Positions 1 to 8,736 of a stretch of 64,000 nt of DNA are shown piece by piece. The translations under genes were made by a program, and so were the position numbers. Numbering within the stretch: the stretch's first letter is position 1; each line of letters opens with the position of its first letter. Source of the stretch: an uncultured Fretibacterium sp. (GTDB lineage: Bacteria; Synergistota; Synergistia; Synergistales; Aminobacteriaceae); assembly GCA_937899395.1 (NCBI GenBank), contig CALBPU010000169.1:13898-77897 (forward strand). Reading direction: 5' to 3'. The notes beneath the pieces are model-generated. The model worked only from the letters and a program-made list of their open reading frames with translations, had not been told where the DNA came from and made no database searches.

Positions 1-2
1 GA

Positions 3-77
3 GATGACGCAATAGGAATGCAATATTTAATTCCGGGCTGGAAATTCGACAACAAAAAACCTTGCTTGGTTCGATAA
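3..77 (+). CDS. C-terminal end of an unidentified protein (partial)
   Basis: An open frame enters from the left edge and ends at TAA (75-77). The last residues read IGMQYLIPGWKFDNKKPCLV followed by Arg, a protein-like composition. A hairpin followed by T-rich sequence lies 20 bases after the stop, which supports a real transcript end. The family cannot be recognised from 24 residues. It converges on the DUF2232 gene that begins on the other side. The alternative is that this is chance open frame. Confidence 0.35.
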   Translation, partial: DDAIGMQYLIPGWKFDNKKPCLVR

Positions 78-97
78 AATTATGAGAATTTCAACGG

Positions 98-130
98 GCA
101 TATTTCGTTTTGAAGTATGCTCTTTTAATT
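98..130 (+). terminator. Rho-independent terminator
   Basis: GCATATTTC (98-106) pairs with GAAGTATGC (112-120), nine pairs including one G-U, with a five-base loop and a following TCTTTTAATT tract. It fits the end of the partial plus-strand gene and may also serve the converging gene. Confidence 0.5.
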
Positions 131-1060
131 TTGATTCTTGAATTTGATTCTGTTACGGAGATTCAAAGCCAGTTCGCTCATTCCTATAACCATAAGCCAA
201 GGCCAAAAGAACGGGAACGAAAGAATTATACAAACAATAACTTTAGAGCCTCGTCTTAATTTGAAGCCGTCCATTATCCAGAACGCAACCGAAACTCCTT
301 GAACAAACATTAAGACGCTTATAACCAACTGCAAATTCATTACAAAAATTGAACCGTTAAGCCATGTATCAGTATCAACAAAAAATCCGAATATCAATGC
401 AAATATTGAAGCGATTAAAATTGACACTGGAAATTTCCAGAGCTTAAATTCGGGAAGTTCGGGCGGAAAATTTTTTATAGCCGGAAATAATTTCTTCGTG
501 AATTTATAACAAAGAGAATAATTCAAGAACCCCTCAGCTATTGAATATAATATTAATAACGTAGGGAACAAATAAGGAAATACATTAAGAATTGTATTAA
601 CGGCTTCTTGAAGTTCGGGTTGATTTGCGTAAAGGTCGGACAAAATCATTTTCATTTGCTGAACGTCAGGGAACATTATATTTTTATCCGTGAAAAGCCA
701 AAACGCTATAACTAAAATTAATTTGAAAATTATCGAGGTTGCTATACATAACAGCAAACTTTCAGCACCTGTAAATTTTTTTACGGTTTTAATATCGTCT
801 CTCGATAACAGAAACAATATTCCTGAAACAGGAGCGCAACCTATCAAAAAATATATCGCCATCGAAGGAGATACGACAACAAAAAGCGTAACTTCAATCA
901 TTAATTCGGCGATACTCATTTGCCTATGACCTTCAACACAACCCAAAATTGCTAAAGGTAAAGGACAAAGCATTAAGCCTATAATCCCCATTAAGGGCAT
1001 AAAAATCCCTGCGAGCATCATTAATAAAGTGATTATCACGCAGGGAATTATCCGTTTCAT
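125..1060 (-). CDS. YybS-like DUF2232 multispanning membrane protein
   Basis: A 311-residue protein with about eight hydrophobic segments, the first near residues 8-40 with a short basic lead (MKRIIP). Composition and position match the DUF2232/YybS family, which commonly lies just downstream of rpsF-ssb-rpsR. The biochemical function of the family is unknown. It follows rpsR by four bases and is probably co-transcribed with it. In Bacillus the next gene is usually a GdpP-type phosphodiesterase, but here the sequence after the stop holds a terminator-like hairpin and a converging frame. The family call rests on context and topology more than on a signature motif. Confidence 0.7.
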   Translation of the reverse strand: MKRIIPCVIITLLMMLAGIFMPLMGIIGLMLCPLPLAILGCVEGHRQMSIAELMIEVTLFVVVSPSMAIYFLIGCAPVSGILFLLSRDDIKTVKKFTGAESLLLCIATSIIFKLILVIAFWLFTDKNIMFPDVQQMKMILSDLYANQPELQEAVNTILNVFPYLFPTLLILYSIAEGFLNYSLCYKFTKKLFPAIKNFPPELPEFKLWKFPVSILIASIFALIFGFFVDTDTWLNGSIFVMNLQLVISVLMFVQGVSVAFWIMDGFKLRRGSKVIVCIILSFPFFWPWLMVIGMSELALNLRNRIKFKNQN

Positions 1061-1064
1061 AAAA

Positions 1065-1373
1065 TTAATCCATTGAGTACGGCAACAAAGCCATATATCT
1101 GGCTCTTTTGATGGCTTCAGTTAAAAGCCTCTGATGTTTTGCGCAGTTACCTGTTACACGTCTGGGAATAATTTTTCCTCTTTCACTGATATATTTGCGG
1201 AGCTTTTCAACGTCTTTATAGTCTACATGCTCCTGTTTTTCGACGCAGTAGTAACAAAACTTGGGTCTTCTTCGTGAAGTACCTCTGCGCATTCCGCCGC
1301 CGTTATTATTTCCGTTTCTTGCGGGTGCATTGCCTTTATTGTTTTCGCGCCCGTTATTTTCACGTTCATTCAT
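1065..1373 (-). CDS. rpsR: Small ribosomal subunit protein bS18
   Basis: The 102-residue product has the S18 core from about residue 37: [10 protein letters not shown], a central DYKDVEKL stretch, the signature [13 protein letters not shown] and [21 protein letters not shown]18 binds 16S rRNA in the platform of the 30S subunit as a pair with S6, which is encoded two genes upstream. The first 35 residues are an Asn/Gly/Arg-rich extension (runs such as NGNNNGGG) longer than in most S18 proteins. Cysteines at the start of the core and in GNCAKH resemble the zinc-binding C+ form. It is part of rpsF-ssb-rpsR. Confidence 0.97.
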   Translation of the reverse strand: MNERENNGRENNKGNAPARNGNNNGGGMRRGTSRRRPKFCYYCVEKQEHVDYKDVEKLRKYISERGKIIPRRVTGNCAKHQRLLTEAIKRARYMALLPYSMD

Positions 1374-1415
1374 ACTGAAAAAATTTTCTCCTTTCTCATA
1401 AAATTTTCATTCAAT

Positions 1416-1958
1416 TTAGAACGGTATATCGCTTTCATCAGTTAATTTTGAATTTTGGGCTAAGCTGTTGCCGAAACCTCCTGATGAAAAATTACCGAAA
1501 CCGCTCTCACCGATACTCTTTCCAAAATCGTCATCGCTTGGAAGGTAATCATGCATTCCTGAAAAATCAGGATTTGACCCTCTCGAAAAATTGCCGCCTG
1601 AATTTTGTTGATTATTGCCTTGTTGACCGCCGCCGAGAAACTGTACATTTTCAGCATTGACTTCAGTATAGTATTTTTTGCCTGAACCGTCTCTTGCCTC
1701 ATAACTGCTTGATTGTATTCTTCCTTCAAGCAAAACGGCACTACCTTTTTTCAGATATTTCCCGCAATTTTCAGCCATTGATCCCCAAACTACGACATTA
1801 ATGTAATCAACACTGTCTTTGTATTCGCCGTTAGAGTCTTTGTAACGATAATTTACGGCAACGGCAAATCTTGCATAAGCCCTTTTATTAACCGTGTATC
1901 TTACATCAGGATCACGAGCTAAATTTCCTGCAATAATCGCTCTGTTAAAACCTCTCAC
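1416..1958 (-). CDS. ssb: Single-stranded DNA-binding protein
   Basis: The 180-residue SSB binds and protects single-stranded DNA in replication, repair and recombination. The OB fold covers residues 1-110, with RGFNRAIIAGNLARDPDVRY and the conserved VVVWGSMAENCGKYLKKG. A Gly/Asn/Gln/Ser-rich flexible linker follows, then the acidic tip DESDIPF that recruits partner proteins. The start is GTG (1956-1958) behind TAGGAGGT. It lies between rpsF and rpsR, the usual arrangement. Confidence 0.97.
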   Translation of the reverse strand: MRGFNRAIIAGNLARDPDVRYTVNKRAYARFAVAVNYRYKDSNGEYKDSVDYINVVVWGSMAENCGKYLKKGSAVLLEGRIQSSSYEARDGSGKKYYTEVNAENVQFLGGGQQGNNQQNSGGNFSRGSNPDFSGMHDYLPSDDDFGKSIGESGFGNFSSGGFGNSLAQNSKLTDESDIPF

Positions 1959-1974
1959 CGCAATTACCTCCTAA

Positions 1975-2256
1975 TTAATCATCAAGAACTATTACAAGCT
2001 GTCTGTAAACATTCTGACGAAGACCCAAAACTCTCCTTAACTCGAAAGTTTGAGCCGGTTCAAGTTCAAAATTGAACAGTACATAATATCCTTCGGTTTT
2101 TTTGCGGATTGGATAGGCTAAAGCACGTTTACCCCATACATCTGTTTTGGCTACGAGGCCACCAAGATTTCTCAAAAGTTCCTCGATTTTCACGACTTCC
2201 TCGCTCTGACTTTCATTGCCAGCATCAAGGATTACTAACATTTCATATTTACGCAC
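1975..2256 (-). CDS. rpsF: Small ribosomal subunit protein bS6
   Basis: The 93-residue S6 begins RKYEMLVILDAG and continues with GKRALAYPIRKKTEGYYVLFNF, both conserved. It binds the central domain of 16S rRNA together with S18. The start is GTG, preceded by GGAGGAGGTG. It is the first gene of rpsF-ssb-rpsR-DUF2232. A strong hairpin sits between the promoter and the ribosome binding site, a place where S6:S18 feedback control is known in other bacteria. Confidence 0.97.
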   Translation of the reverse strand: MRKYEMLVILDAGNESQSEEVVKIEELLRNLGGLVAKTDVWGKRALAYPIRKKTEGYYVLFNFELEPAQTFELRRVLGLRQNVYRQLVIVLDD

Positions 2257-2285
2257 TCTCTACACCTCCTCCCTTTGGACTATAG

Positions 2286-2316
2286 GCCTTTCGTTTGTGC
2301 GTTGTTCCCGAAAGGC
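2286..2316 (-). promoter_or_regulatory. Leader hairpin upstream of rpsF
   Basis: In the transcript, GCCTTTCG and CGAAAGGC form a perfect eight-pair stem around a 15-base loop, between the -10 box and the rpsF ribosome binding site. Its position suits translational feedback by S6:S18. The CCG element of the known S6:S18-binding RNA motif is not present, so that assignment is only positional. Confidence 0.45.
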
Positions 2317-2327
2317 AGGGCGTGAGA

Positions 2328-2336
2328 ATTATAACA
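2328..2336 (-). promoter_or_regulatory. Extended -10 promoter for the rpsF operon
   Basis: The minus strand reads TGTTATAAT, an extended -10 (TG-N-TATAAT), about 70 bases before the rpsF start. No good -35 hexamer is visible, which is tolerated with an extended -10. The next upstream element is the tRNA-Pro terminator. Confidence 0.6.
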
Positions 2337-2346
2337 CATATTTGAA

Positions 2347-2380
2347 TAAAAAAGACCCTCACTACTTTAGTGAGAGTCTT
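2347..2380 (-). terminator. Terminator after tRNA-Pro
   Basis: Minus-strand AAGACTCTCACTA pairs with TAGTGAGGGTCTT (13 pairs, one G-U) across a three-base loop, followed by a T run. It separates the tRNA-Pro transcript from the rpsF operon. Confidence 0.8.
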
Positions 2381-2444
2381 AAAAAAGGTTTTTTCATGCG
2401 TTTCTACTAGTTAGTAAGTTTTGTTGCGTTTTTGTTTGTTGTAC

Positions 2445-2523
2445 TGGTCGGGACGAGAGGATTCGAACCTCCGACCCCCTGCACCCCATGCAGATGCGCT
2501 AAGCCAGACTGCGCTACGTCCCG
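2445..2523 (-). tRNA. tRNA-Pro(GGG)
   Basis: A full cloverleaf is readable: acceptor arm CGGGACG/CGTCCCG, D arm GCGC/GCGC, anticodon stem TCTGC/GCAGG with loop ATGGGGT giving anticodon GGG, and T arm GGAGG/CCTCT with loop TTCGAAT. The 3' CCA is encoded in the gene (TGG at 2445-2447 on the plus strand). It decodes CCC/CCU proline codons. It has its own terminator downstream. Confidence 0.93.
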
Positions 2524-2575
2524 TAATGCGTACCAGAATATTTTATCTCTTTTTTCTGATACGTCAAGTTATTTT

Positions 2576-5119
2576 TTATTGAGCATCTAACGACGGGTTG
2601 ATTTTCGCCGCCAAAAATTCTCCGAGCCACCTTACAGGAATTACTAAAACTGCAAGAACAAAACAATTCAGCCATGAATCCAACGTTAAAGCATGAACGC
2701 TCAAAACATCTCCGCCGAAAGTTACGAAAACATACTGCAATATAAATATAAACAGCATGACCACTACACAATTCTTTGATGATGCCATAGCAAGCCCGTT
2801 GAACGTTATAGCCATCATGAACGTAGCAAATAATGCCGAACGTAAATAAACAATGTCCGATGTCAGGAACAAATTTCTTACAGGCTTGATGAATAATATC
2901 GCCAAACATATTAATTTTATGTATAACGCTCCTGTAATTATTTCGCTGAACATTTTAGGCGTGATTATGTTTGCGTCTCTTGCAATAGGTTTTTCGTCCA
3001 TGTATTTTTCACGAGGAGGTTCAGTTCCGAACGCTATTGCTGCTAACGTGTCCATCGCAAGATTTATCAACAAAAGTTGAATGACCGTTAAAACAACATT
3101 CTGTCCAAACAATGGCCCTAAGAAACAAATTAACACCGCCGCAACATTAACCGTAAGTTGGAAGACCAAAAATTTACGTATGCTCTTGAACATCGTTCGA
3201 CCGTATAAAATTGCCTTAGCTATGGATTTGAAATTATCATCAAGAATCGTAATGTCGCCGGCCTCTTTAGCAACTTCAGTTCCTGATCCCATCGCAAAAC
3301 CTACATCAGCCTTTTTCAATGCAGGTGAATCATTAACTCCGTCTCCTGTCATTCCTACAACAAGATTTAATTCCTGAGCAATTTTCACGAGCCTGCTCTT
3401 ATCCGAAGGTAAAGCACGCGAAATAACTCTAAGATTCGGCAAAATTTCCTTGAGTTCATCGTCAGTCTTTTCAGCCATTTCAGATGATGTCATAGCAACG
3501 TCGTCAGGTGATGAAATTAAACCTGCTTCCTTAGCAATGGCTACTGCAGTTTCTTTTCTGTCTCCAGTAACCATTACAACTTGAATACCAGCGTTATGAA
3601 CTTTTTTAATCGCTTCAACAGCTTCAGCTCTGACGTTATCACGGATACTCAAGACACAAATTAATTCCATTCCTTGACCTTCATCTTTAGCGAGTGCAAG
3701 AAGTCTCATAGCTCTGTCAGCTTGTGCGTTGATATATTCGTTGAGCTTGTTGCGCTCTGAAATATTTTTGCAATGAGGAATAATTTTTTCAGGTGCTCCT
3801 TTAATATATGAAACACCGTCATTAAGTTTCAGCGTTGACATTTTGTTATTTGAATTGAAGGGAACAAATTCTTTCACGTTACGTTTGATGGAATCGATTT
3901 TGTTCAAGAGAGCTTTGTAATTGAGGAATAATGACATTAAAGCTCTGTCAGTGCTATTACCTCCGATTACTGCACCATCTCCAACACTTGCGCTGTTATT
4001 AGCTCCTGCACCTATAACTATATCGTCAATATCTTTAACGTTGATTTCGTCAAGGGATTTATAAACAGTTACATCAGGCATAGCGATTTCAGCAATCGTT
4101 AAACGGCCTTCAGTTATTGTTCCGGTTTTGTCGCTGAATAATAAATTCAAACTTCCTGCTGTTTCAAGACCGTTAATTTTCCGAACGAGTACATTATCGC
4201 CTGCCATCTGCATAGACTGGAACGACATTAACATTGATGTAAGCATCGGAAGCCCTTCAGGTACAGCACATACTACAACGGTAACGGCAACTGTTACAGC
4301 TTCAACAATTAAACGTGTCCAACCGTAAAAATCGGCGGGAAGATTTCCCGTTATTAATGTACGAGCCAAAATTCCGATTACTATAGCAATAGCTCCCGTA
4401 TAACCAAACGTCGAAATTTGTTTTGCAAGTTTTCCGAGTTTAATTTGCAAAGGAGTAGCGCGCTGTTCTTCCTGAACTTCGAGAGCAAGCTCGCCGAATA
4501 AAGTTTTATCACCGACAACAGAAATTTCCATATAGCCTTCGCCTGAACAAACGACAGTTCCACGATAAGCGTAAAATTTATTCAACAAATCTTTAGTGTC
4601 AAATTCTTCGTTGTCAGCGTTGGGAATTTTTTCGGCTTCTTCAGTTTCACCGTTCAAAGCGGACTGATCAACTTTAACTGAACCGTCTATAAAAATTCCG
4701 TCAGCAGGTATTTTGTCTCCGGCCTGTAAATAAATTATGTCGCCTTTAACAACTTCACTGACATGAATTTCATGAATTCCGCCATCACGAATAACTTTTG
4801 TAGTTTCTCCGGCTTCCTGTTGAGATTTTAATAGGGAAGCCTTTTGTTCCTGTTTGTATTCAGTGATAGAAGATACACTGATTGCAATCAGGACAGCGAT
4901 TAAAATTCCGACGGGTTCAAACCATTCAGCACGTCCGAGAAAAAATAAAACGAGCTGAATAACAAGGGCACAAAGCAAAATTATAATCATGGGGTCTTTG
5001 AGGCTGTTGAAAAATTTTGCTGAAAGAGTTTCGCCCGGAAGTTCGGTTAAAGCATTCGAGCCGTATTTTTCCCGACTGGTCTGAACCTCTGAAGCAGTCA
5101 GACCTTTAATTTCTACCAT
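2576..5119 (-). CDS. Calcium-transporting P-type ATPase (PMCA-like)
   Basis: The 847-residue membrane pump would expel Ca2+ from the cytoplasm using ATP. It shows the actuator loop LNGETEE (residues 155-161), the M4 ion-site motif AVPEGLP (285-291), the phosphorylation motif SDKTGT (329-334), the hinge MTGDGVNDSPALKKADVG and the M6 signature NLAMDTLAAIAFGTEPP. PEGLP plus N..MDT is characteristic of PMCA-type calcium pumps rather than heavy-metal or K+ pumps. Ten transmembrane segments can be placed. The start ATG follows AGGAGG by a few bases. It has its own promoter and stands apart from its neighbours in function. Confidence 0.9.
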   Translation of the reverse strand: MVEIKGLTASEVQTSREKYGSNALTELPGETLSAKFFNSLKDPMIIILLCALVIQLVLFFLGRAEWFEPVGILIAVLIAISVSSITEYKQEQKASLLKSQQEAGETTKVIRDGGIHEIHVSEVVKGDIIYLQAGDKIPADGIFIDGSVKVDQSALNGETEEAEKIPNADNEEFDTKDLLNKFYAYRGTVVCSGEGYMEISVVGDKTLFGELALEVQEEQRATPLQIKLGKLAKQISTFGYTGAIAIVIGILARTLITGNLPADFYGWTRLIVEAVTVAVTVVVCAVPEGLPMLTSMLMSFQSMQMAGDNVLVRKINGLETAGSLNLLFSDKTGTITEGRLTIAEIAMPDVTVYKSLDEINVKDIDDIVIGAGANNSASVGDGAVIGGNSTDRALMSLFLNYKALLNKIDSIKRNVKEFVPFNSNNKMSTLKLNDGVSYIKGAPEKIIPHCKNISERNKLNEYINAQADRAMRLLALAKDEGQGMELICVLSIRDNVRAEAVEAIKKVHNAGIQVVMVTGDRKETAVAIAKEAGLISSPDDVAMTSSEMAEKTDDELKEILPNLRVISRALPSDKSRLVKIAQELNLVVGMTGDGVNDSPALKKADVGFAMGSGTEVAKEAGDITILDDNFKSIAKAILYGRTMFKSIRKFLVFQLTVNVAAVLICFLGPLFGQNVVLTVIQLLLINLAMDTLAAIAFGTEPPREKYMDEKPIARDANIITPKMFSEIITGALYIKLICLAILFIKPVRNLFLTSDIVYLRSALFATFMMAITFNGLAMASSKNCVVVMLFIFILQYVFVTFGGDVLSVHALTLDSWLNCFVLAVLVIPVRWLGEFLAAKINPSLDAQ

Positions 5120-5163
5120 GTAATAATTCCTCCTAAGCTTTAATGAAATTTTTTATGTTTGAG

Positions 5164-5169
5164 ATTATA
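5164..5169 (-). promoter_or_regulatory. -10 box of the calcium ATPase gene
   Basis: Minus-strand TATAAT lies about 45 bases before the ATPase start codon. The -35 region is T-rich without a clear hexamer. Confidence 0.45.
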
Positions 5170-5199
5170 GCCTTTGAAAGCAAAAAAACAAAATATATT

Positions 5200-6462
5200 T
5201 CACTCTGTAATAATTCCTGTTATCCAATTCAGCCAGCCCTTTATTGTTGAAGCTCTGCGTTTGAAAGTTTCCTCACTGTTGATTTTATATAAACCGCAGT
5301 TTTTCATAGCTATAATAATATCTTCGTTTGAAGGCATATATCCTGAATTGAAATATTGCTTTAACATAATATTAAAAATTTCATGAGACAATATACATTC
5401 ACAATAAGAGAGCTGACGTTTTTTATAATTCATTCTCAAGATCGTTTTTCCTTTTTTGCTCAATTCGTATATCTTGTTTCTGTTTTCATTTCTTCGTTCA
5501 AGCAATCCAAGATAAAGAGCTGCATTTGCGTAATAATCAGCCTGTCTTTCATCAAAAGCATAATGTTCTGTAATATCGGATTTACTTCGTTCACATTTAT
5601 CAATAAGCTCGCATAAATTTATTATACGTTCAAAATTATCAGCTTGCGGAAAAGGAATTTCAGGTTCAGCAATTATTGTTAAAGCGTTCATTATGTTTCG
5701 AATATCATCTGACGAAATTGAAGTATCTTCAACAGAATAATTTTTTTGTTTGATAAGTTTTATTGAGCTGTAATCATTTACATCTTCAAAAATATATTCA
5801 TGCAGCCTGAAAATTCCGTTTGAATATACAAAAAATACAGGTCTGACTGTTTTTGTTATTCTATTTTGCCAAACTCTAAACGGATAATAAAGCTGTCTTA
5901 TTATGAAGTCATCAGATATATCCATTTTAGCTTCAAAAATAGCCATGCTTGAAATGCCTTCATAAGCCGCGTCTATTTCCATTTGAGAATTTATAACGTT
6001 AATAGAAAGAGGTGTACCAGATATTTTGAAATCAAATTCTCCAGTTCCCATTCTGCCTGATATGGTTGCAATAATTGGATCATCTTCAAGAAAATCTGCG
6101 ATAATTCCTGAAGCTAAAGCATAATTCAAAGCAACTGCCTCACTGAAAATATCGGAATCATTGAGACTTTGTATATTTTCTAACGGTGATACATTGATTA
6201 TTTCCGTGATTTCAGGTTCAAATTTATGATAAGCATCAAATTTTGCGATAATATAATCGCCTCGTGTTATCGGTAAAATTGCCAGTTCATTTTCTTTGAA
6301 TATTTTGGGAAGATTAATTTTATGATCAAATTTTGTCATTAATCTGGGTTCACGAAATTCTTTTATCTGTTTCGCTGAAATTGTAAATATCCCTTTCTCT
6401 TCAACATGTTTCAAAATGTCATTTTTCTCAAAAAGTTTTTCCCATGCTATATCATTTTTCAT
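5200..6462 (-). CDS. Putative type II restriction endonuclease, PD-(D/E)XK type
   Basis: The 420-residue protein overlaps the Dam-type methyltransferase gene by 11 bases, the usual sign of a restriction partner. A nuclease core is visible as EID (162-164) then IFEAK (175-179), giving D164, E177 and K179 of a PD-(D/E)XK site. The N-terminal half contains LPITRGDYIIAKFDAYHKFE. The C-terminal third reads as a winged-helix module (DERQADYYANAALYLGLLE, then LSKKGKTIL) likely to contact DNA. If the partner methylates GATC, this enzyme would cut the same site, but the specificity is inferred only from the methyltransferase. It is longer than DpnII or MboI (about 280-290 residues) and is not obviously the same family. 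Confidence 0.72.
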   Translation of the reverse strand: MKNDIAWEKLFEKNDILKHVEEKGIFTISAKQIKEFREPRLMTKFDHKINLPKIFKENELAILPITRGDYIIAKFDAYHKFEPEITEIINVSPLENIQSLNDSDIFSEAVALNYALASGIIADFLEDDPIIATISGRMGTGEFDFKISGTPLSINVINSQMEIDAAYEGISSMAIFEAKMDISDDFIIRQLYYPFRVWQNRITKTVRPVFFVYSNGIFRLHEYIFEDVNDYSSIKLIKQKNYSVEDTSISSDDIRNIMNALTIIAEPEIPFPQADNFERIINLCELIDKCERSKSDITEHYAFDERQADYYANAALYLGLLERRNENRNKIYELSKKGKTILRMNYKKRQLSYCECILSHEIFNIMLKQYFNSGYMPSNEDIIIAMKNCGLYKINSEETFKRRASTIKGWLNWITGIITE

Positions 6463-7291
6463 AATTTCTTATTATGACCTCATCAATATCTCCACGTTTA
6501 TAACCGACTGAATTTACAACTCTTTTTGCTTTTACTATTGTAATATTGTATTCAGAATATTGTTCTTTTATGAAATCTGTAGCTGAATTTGATAACATAA
6601 ATTTTATTCCCCTTTTCGTTAAATCATCACAACATTCTCTCAAACGTATCTGCTCATTTTTTGAGAACCCGCCTTTTGAATATCCCGTAAAATTCGAACT
6701 TTCAGAAACAGGATCATAAGGAGGATCAAGATATACAAAAGTTCCTTTTTTCAACGTTAAAAGTACATCAGCATAATCATAATATGATAAATATATTTCA
6801 GCGTTATTAAAATAATTATTCACAGCTCTTAAAACAGGTTCATTAACAATATTGGGTTTACGATAATATCCAAACGGTGTATTAAATTCTCCGGAATTAT
6901 TTACACGATATAAACCATTAAAACATGTTTTATTCAAAAATATTATTCGTGCAGCTCTCTGTATATTCGAGAGTGAAGCATAAAAATTCTTATCTCTATC
7001 CCAATTTCGGACTTCATAAAAAATTTCAGGTTCATTTTTATAACGTGAAAGTTCAATGAGTAATTCATCAATATTTTCTTTAACAACTTTATAAACGTTA
7101 ATAAGCTCTGAATTTATATCGTTAATATATGCAATATCAGGTTGAAGATGAAATAATAAAGCTCCTCCGCCGATAAAAGGTTCACAATACGCATTTATCT
7201 TTGAAGGCATTAAATCAGTAAGGTTTTTCAGAAGCTGACGTTTTCCTCCAACCCATTTTAGAAATGGTAATACAAGTTTATTATTATTCAT
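6452..7291 (-). CDS. dam: DNA adenine-N6 methyltransferase, D12/Dam class
   Basis: The 279-residue enzyme transfers a methyl group from SAM to adenine, most likely in GATC. Motifs: FLKWVGGKRQLL (10-21), the SAM-binding PFIGGGALLFHL (38-49), a KTCFNGLYRVN stretch (121-131) typical of Dam/DpnM proteins, and catalytic DPPY (189-192). Its start overlaps the uvrC stop by four bases and its end overlaps the nuclease gene, so it protects host DNA from that nuclease. A solitary regulatory Dam is less likely because of the attached nuclease. Confidence 0.88.
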   Translation of the reverse strand: MNNNKLVLPFLKWVGGKRQLLKNLTDLMPSKINAYCEPFIGGGALLFHLQPDIAYINDINSELINVYKVVKENIDELLIELSRYKNEPEIFYEVRNWDRDKNFYASLSNIQRAARIIFLNKTCFNGLYRVNNSGEFNTPFGYYRKPNIVNEPVLRAVNNYFNNAEIYLSYYDYADVLLTLKKGTFVYLDPPYDPVSESSNFTGYSKGGFSKNEQIRLRECCDDLTKRGIKFMLSNSATDFIKEQYSEYNITIVKAKRVVNSVGYKRGDIDEVIIRNYEK

Positions 7292-8736
7292 TCTCTCAAC
7301 CCTTCCAAAATTTTTTTCGCCAATATTTCACCTATTCCCGGAATTTCTTGTAATTCTTCAGGAGATAACTTTGAAATTTTTTCAACCGAACCGAATTTTA
7401 CAAGAAGTTCCGCAGCTTTTTTTTTCCCAATTCCTGAAATTTCGTCAAGCCTTGAATGCCTCATTCGTTTTTCACGGGCGTGTTTATGAGTTGTAATTGC
7501 AAATCTGTGAACTTCATCTCTTATTCTCTGTAATAACTGTAAAGCCGGATCGCTTCGTTCTAACCTTAAAGGCTCATTTGGCTTATTAGGCAAAAAAATT
7601 ATTTCCTCTCTCTCAGCTAATGCTATCATCGGCAACTCAAAATTTAATTCCTTCAATGCCCTCTGTGCATATTCAAGCTGTATCGACCCTCCGTCTATTA
7701 ACACAAGCTGCGGTGAAGGCTCTGAATTATCAATAACATGAGTATAACGTCTCTTAACTGTTTCATAAATTGATTCAAAGTCATTAATTTCTCCGTCTTT
7801 TAACGATTTTATTTTGAATTTTCGATAAAGATTAGGACATGGCCGCCCCTGTTCAAACACTACACAACAACCGTAAGTTTCATGGCCGAATGTGTGCGAA
7901 ATATCAAAAGCATCTATCCTCCATGCTAAAACTTTCAAATTCAAAATCGCTTGAAGCCTGTTCAAAACTTGCCATGTCTCATTGTCTAAATCCTCCTGCA
8001 ATGCTGAGGAAATTTTTTGACGTGATAACCTCCATATCGCCCTTATAGTATCTCTATAACGTCCTGCCTTCTCGAACTCTAAATTTTTTGCGGAAATATC
8101 CATTCGTTTTCTCAAACGATCAACAAGCTCCGCTGATTTACCTTCAAATAATAATATTATGTCAGCTACCCTTTCGCGATATTCGGATTGACTGCAAAGT
8201 CCTGCACATGCTCCCATCGAACGGCCTAAATTATATTCAACACAAGGACGTTTATTTTTGTCGGGAGAAATTTTTGAACGGCAAATTCTTAACGGGAAAT
8301 ATCTTTCAGCAAGCCTCATTAAATTCCTTATATTCCCAGCATCGACAAACGGCCCTAAATATAACGCACCGTCATTTTGTTTATGTCTTGTAATTTCAAG
8401 TCTGGGGTAATCCTCATCTGTTATCTTTATATATGGATAACGATCGCTCATCTTCAATTCGATATTAAAGAAAGGAGAATATCTCCGAATTAATTTAGCT
8501 TCAACTATAAGAGCTTCAGCTTCTGTTTCAGTTCTTATAATTGAAATGTCATCAATCATTGAGACAAGTTTATTTAATCTCGGAGATAAATGAGAATGCC
8601 TGAAATATGATGAAACTCTCCGTTTTAATTTCACGGCTTTTCCGACGTAAATTATTTTCCCGTCTTTATCCCGCATTAAATAAACTCCGGGACGTTCGGG
8701 TAAATTTTTAAGGATAGCTGAAATTTTTTCAGTCAA
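7288..8736 (-). CDS. uvrC: UvrABC excinuclease subunit C, short form
   Basis: UvrC makes the 3' and 5' incisions around DNA damage in nucleotide excision repair. Order: GIY-YIG nuclease (residues 15-92, with GVYLM and IIYVGKA), a Cys-rich patch (152-181), UVR motif (about 205-240), RNase H-like nuclease starting at FDISHT (277-282) with LVLIDGG (344-350) and RDEVHRFA (406-413), and tandem HhH at the C-terminus (ISGIGKKKA, IPGIGEILA). It is 482 residues against about 600 usually; roughly 100 residues normally between the UVR motif and the RNase H domain are absent, while all catalytic motifs remain. It overlaps galT by eight bases and dam by four. Confidence 0.93.
   Translation of the reverse strand: MTEKISAILKNLPERPGVYLMRDKDGKIIYVGKAVKLKRRVSSYFRHSHLSPRLNKLVSMIDDISIIRTETEAEALIVEAKLIRRYSPFFNIELKMSDRYPYIKITDEDYPRLEITRHKQNDGALYLGPFVDAGNIRNLMRLAERYFPLRICRSKISPDKNKRPCVEYNLGRSMGACAGLCSQSEYRERVADIILLFEGKSAELVDRLRKRMDISAKNLEFEKAGRYRDTIRAIWRLSRQKISSALQEDLDNETWQVLNRLQAILNLKVLAWRIDAFDISHTFGHETYGCCVVFEQGRPCPNLYRKFKIKSLKDGEINDFESIYETVKRRYTHVIDNSEPSPQLVLIDGGSIQLEYAQRALKELNFELPMIALAEREEIIFLPNKPNEPLRLERSDPALQLLQRIRDEVHRFAITTHKHAREKRMRHSRLDEISGIGKKKAAELLVKFGSVEKISKLSPEELQEIPGIGEILAKKILEGLRE

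Noticed and set aside
2514..2909. Minus-strand 131-codon frame next to tRNA-Pro
   Set aside because: It overlaps both the tRNA and the end of the calcium ATPase in another frame and has no protein-like features.
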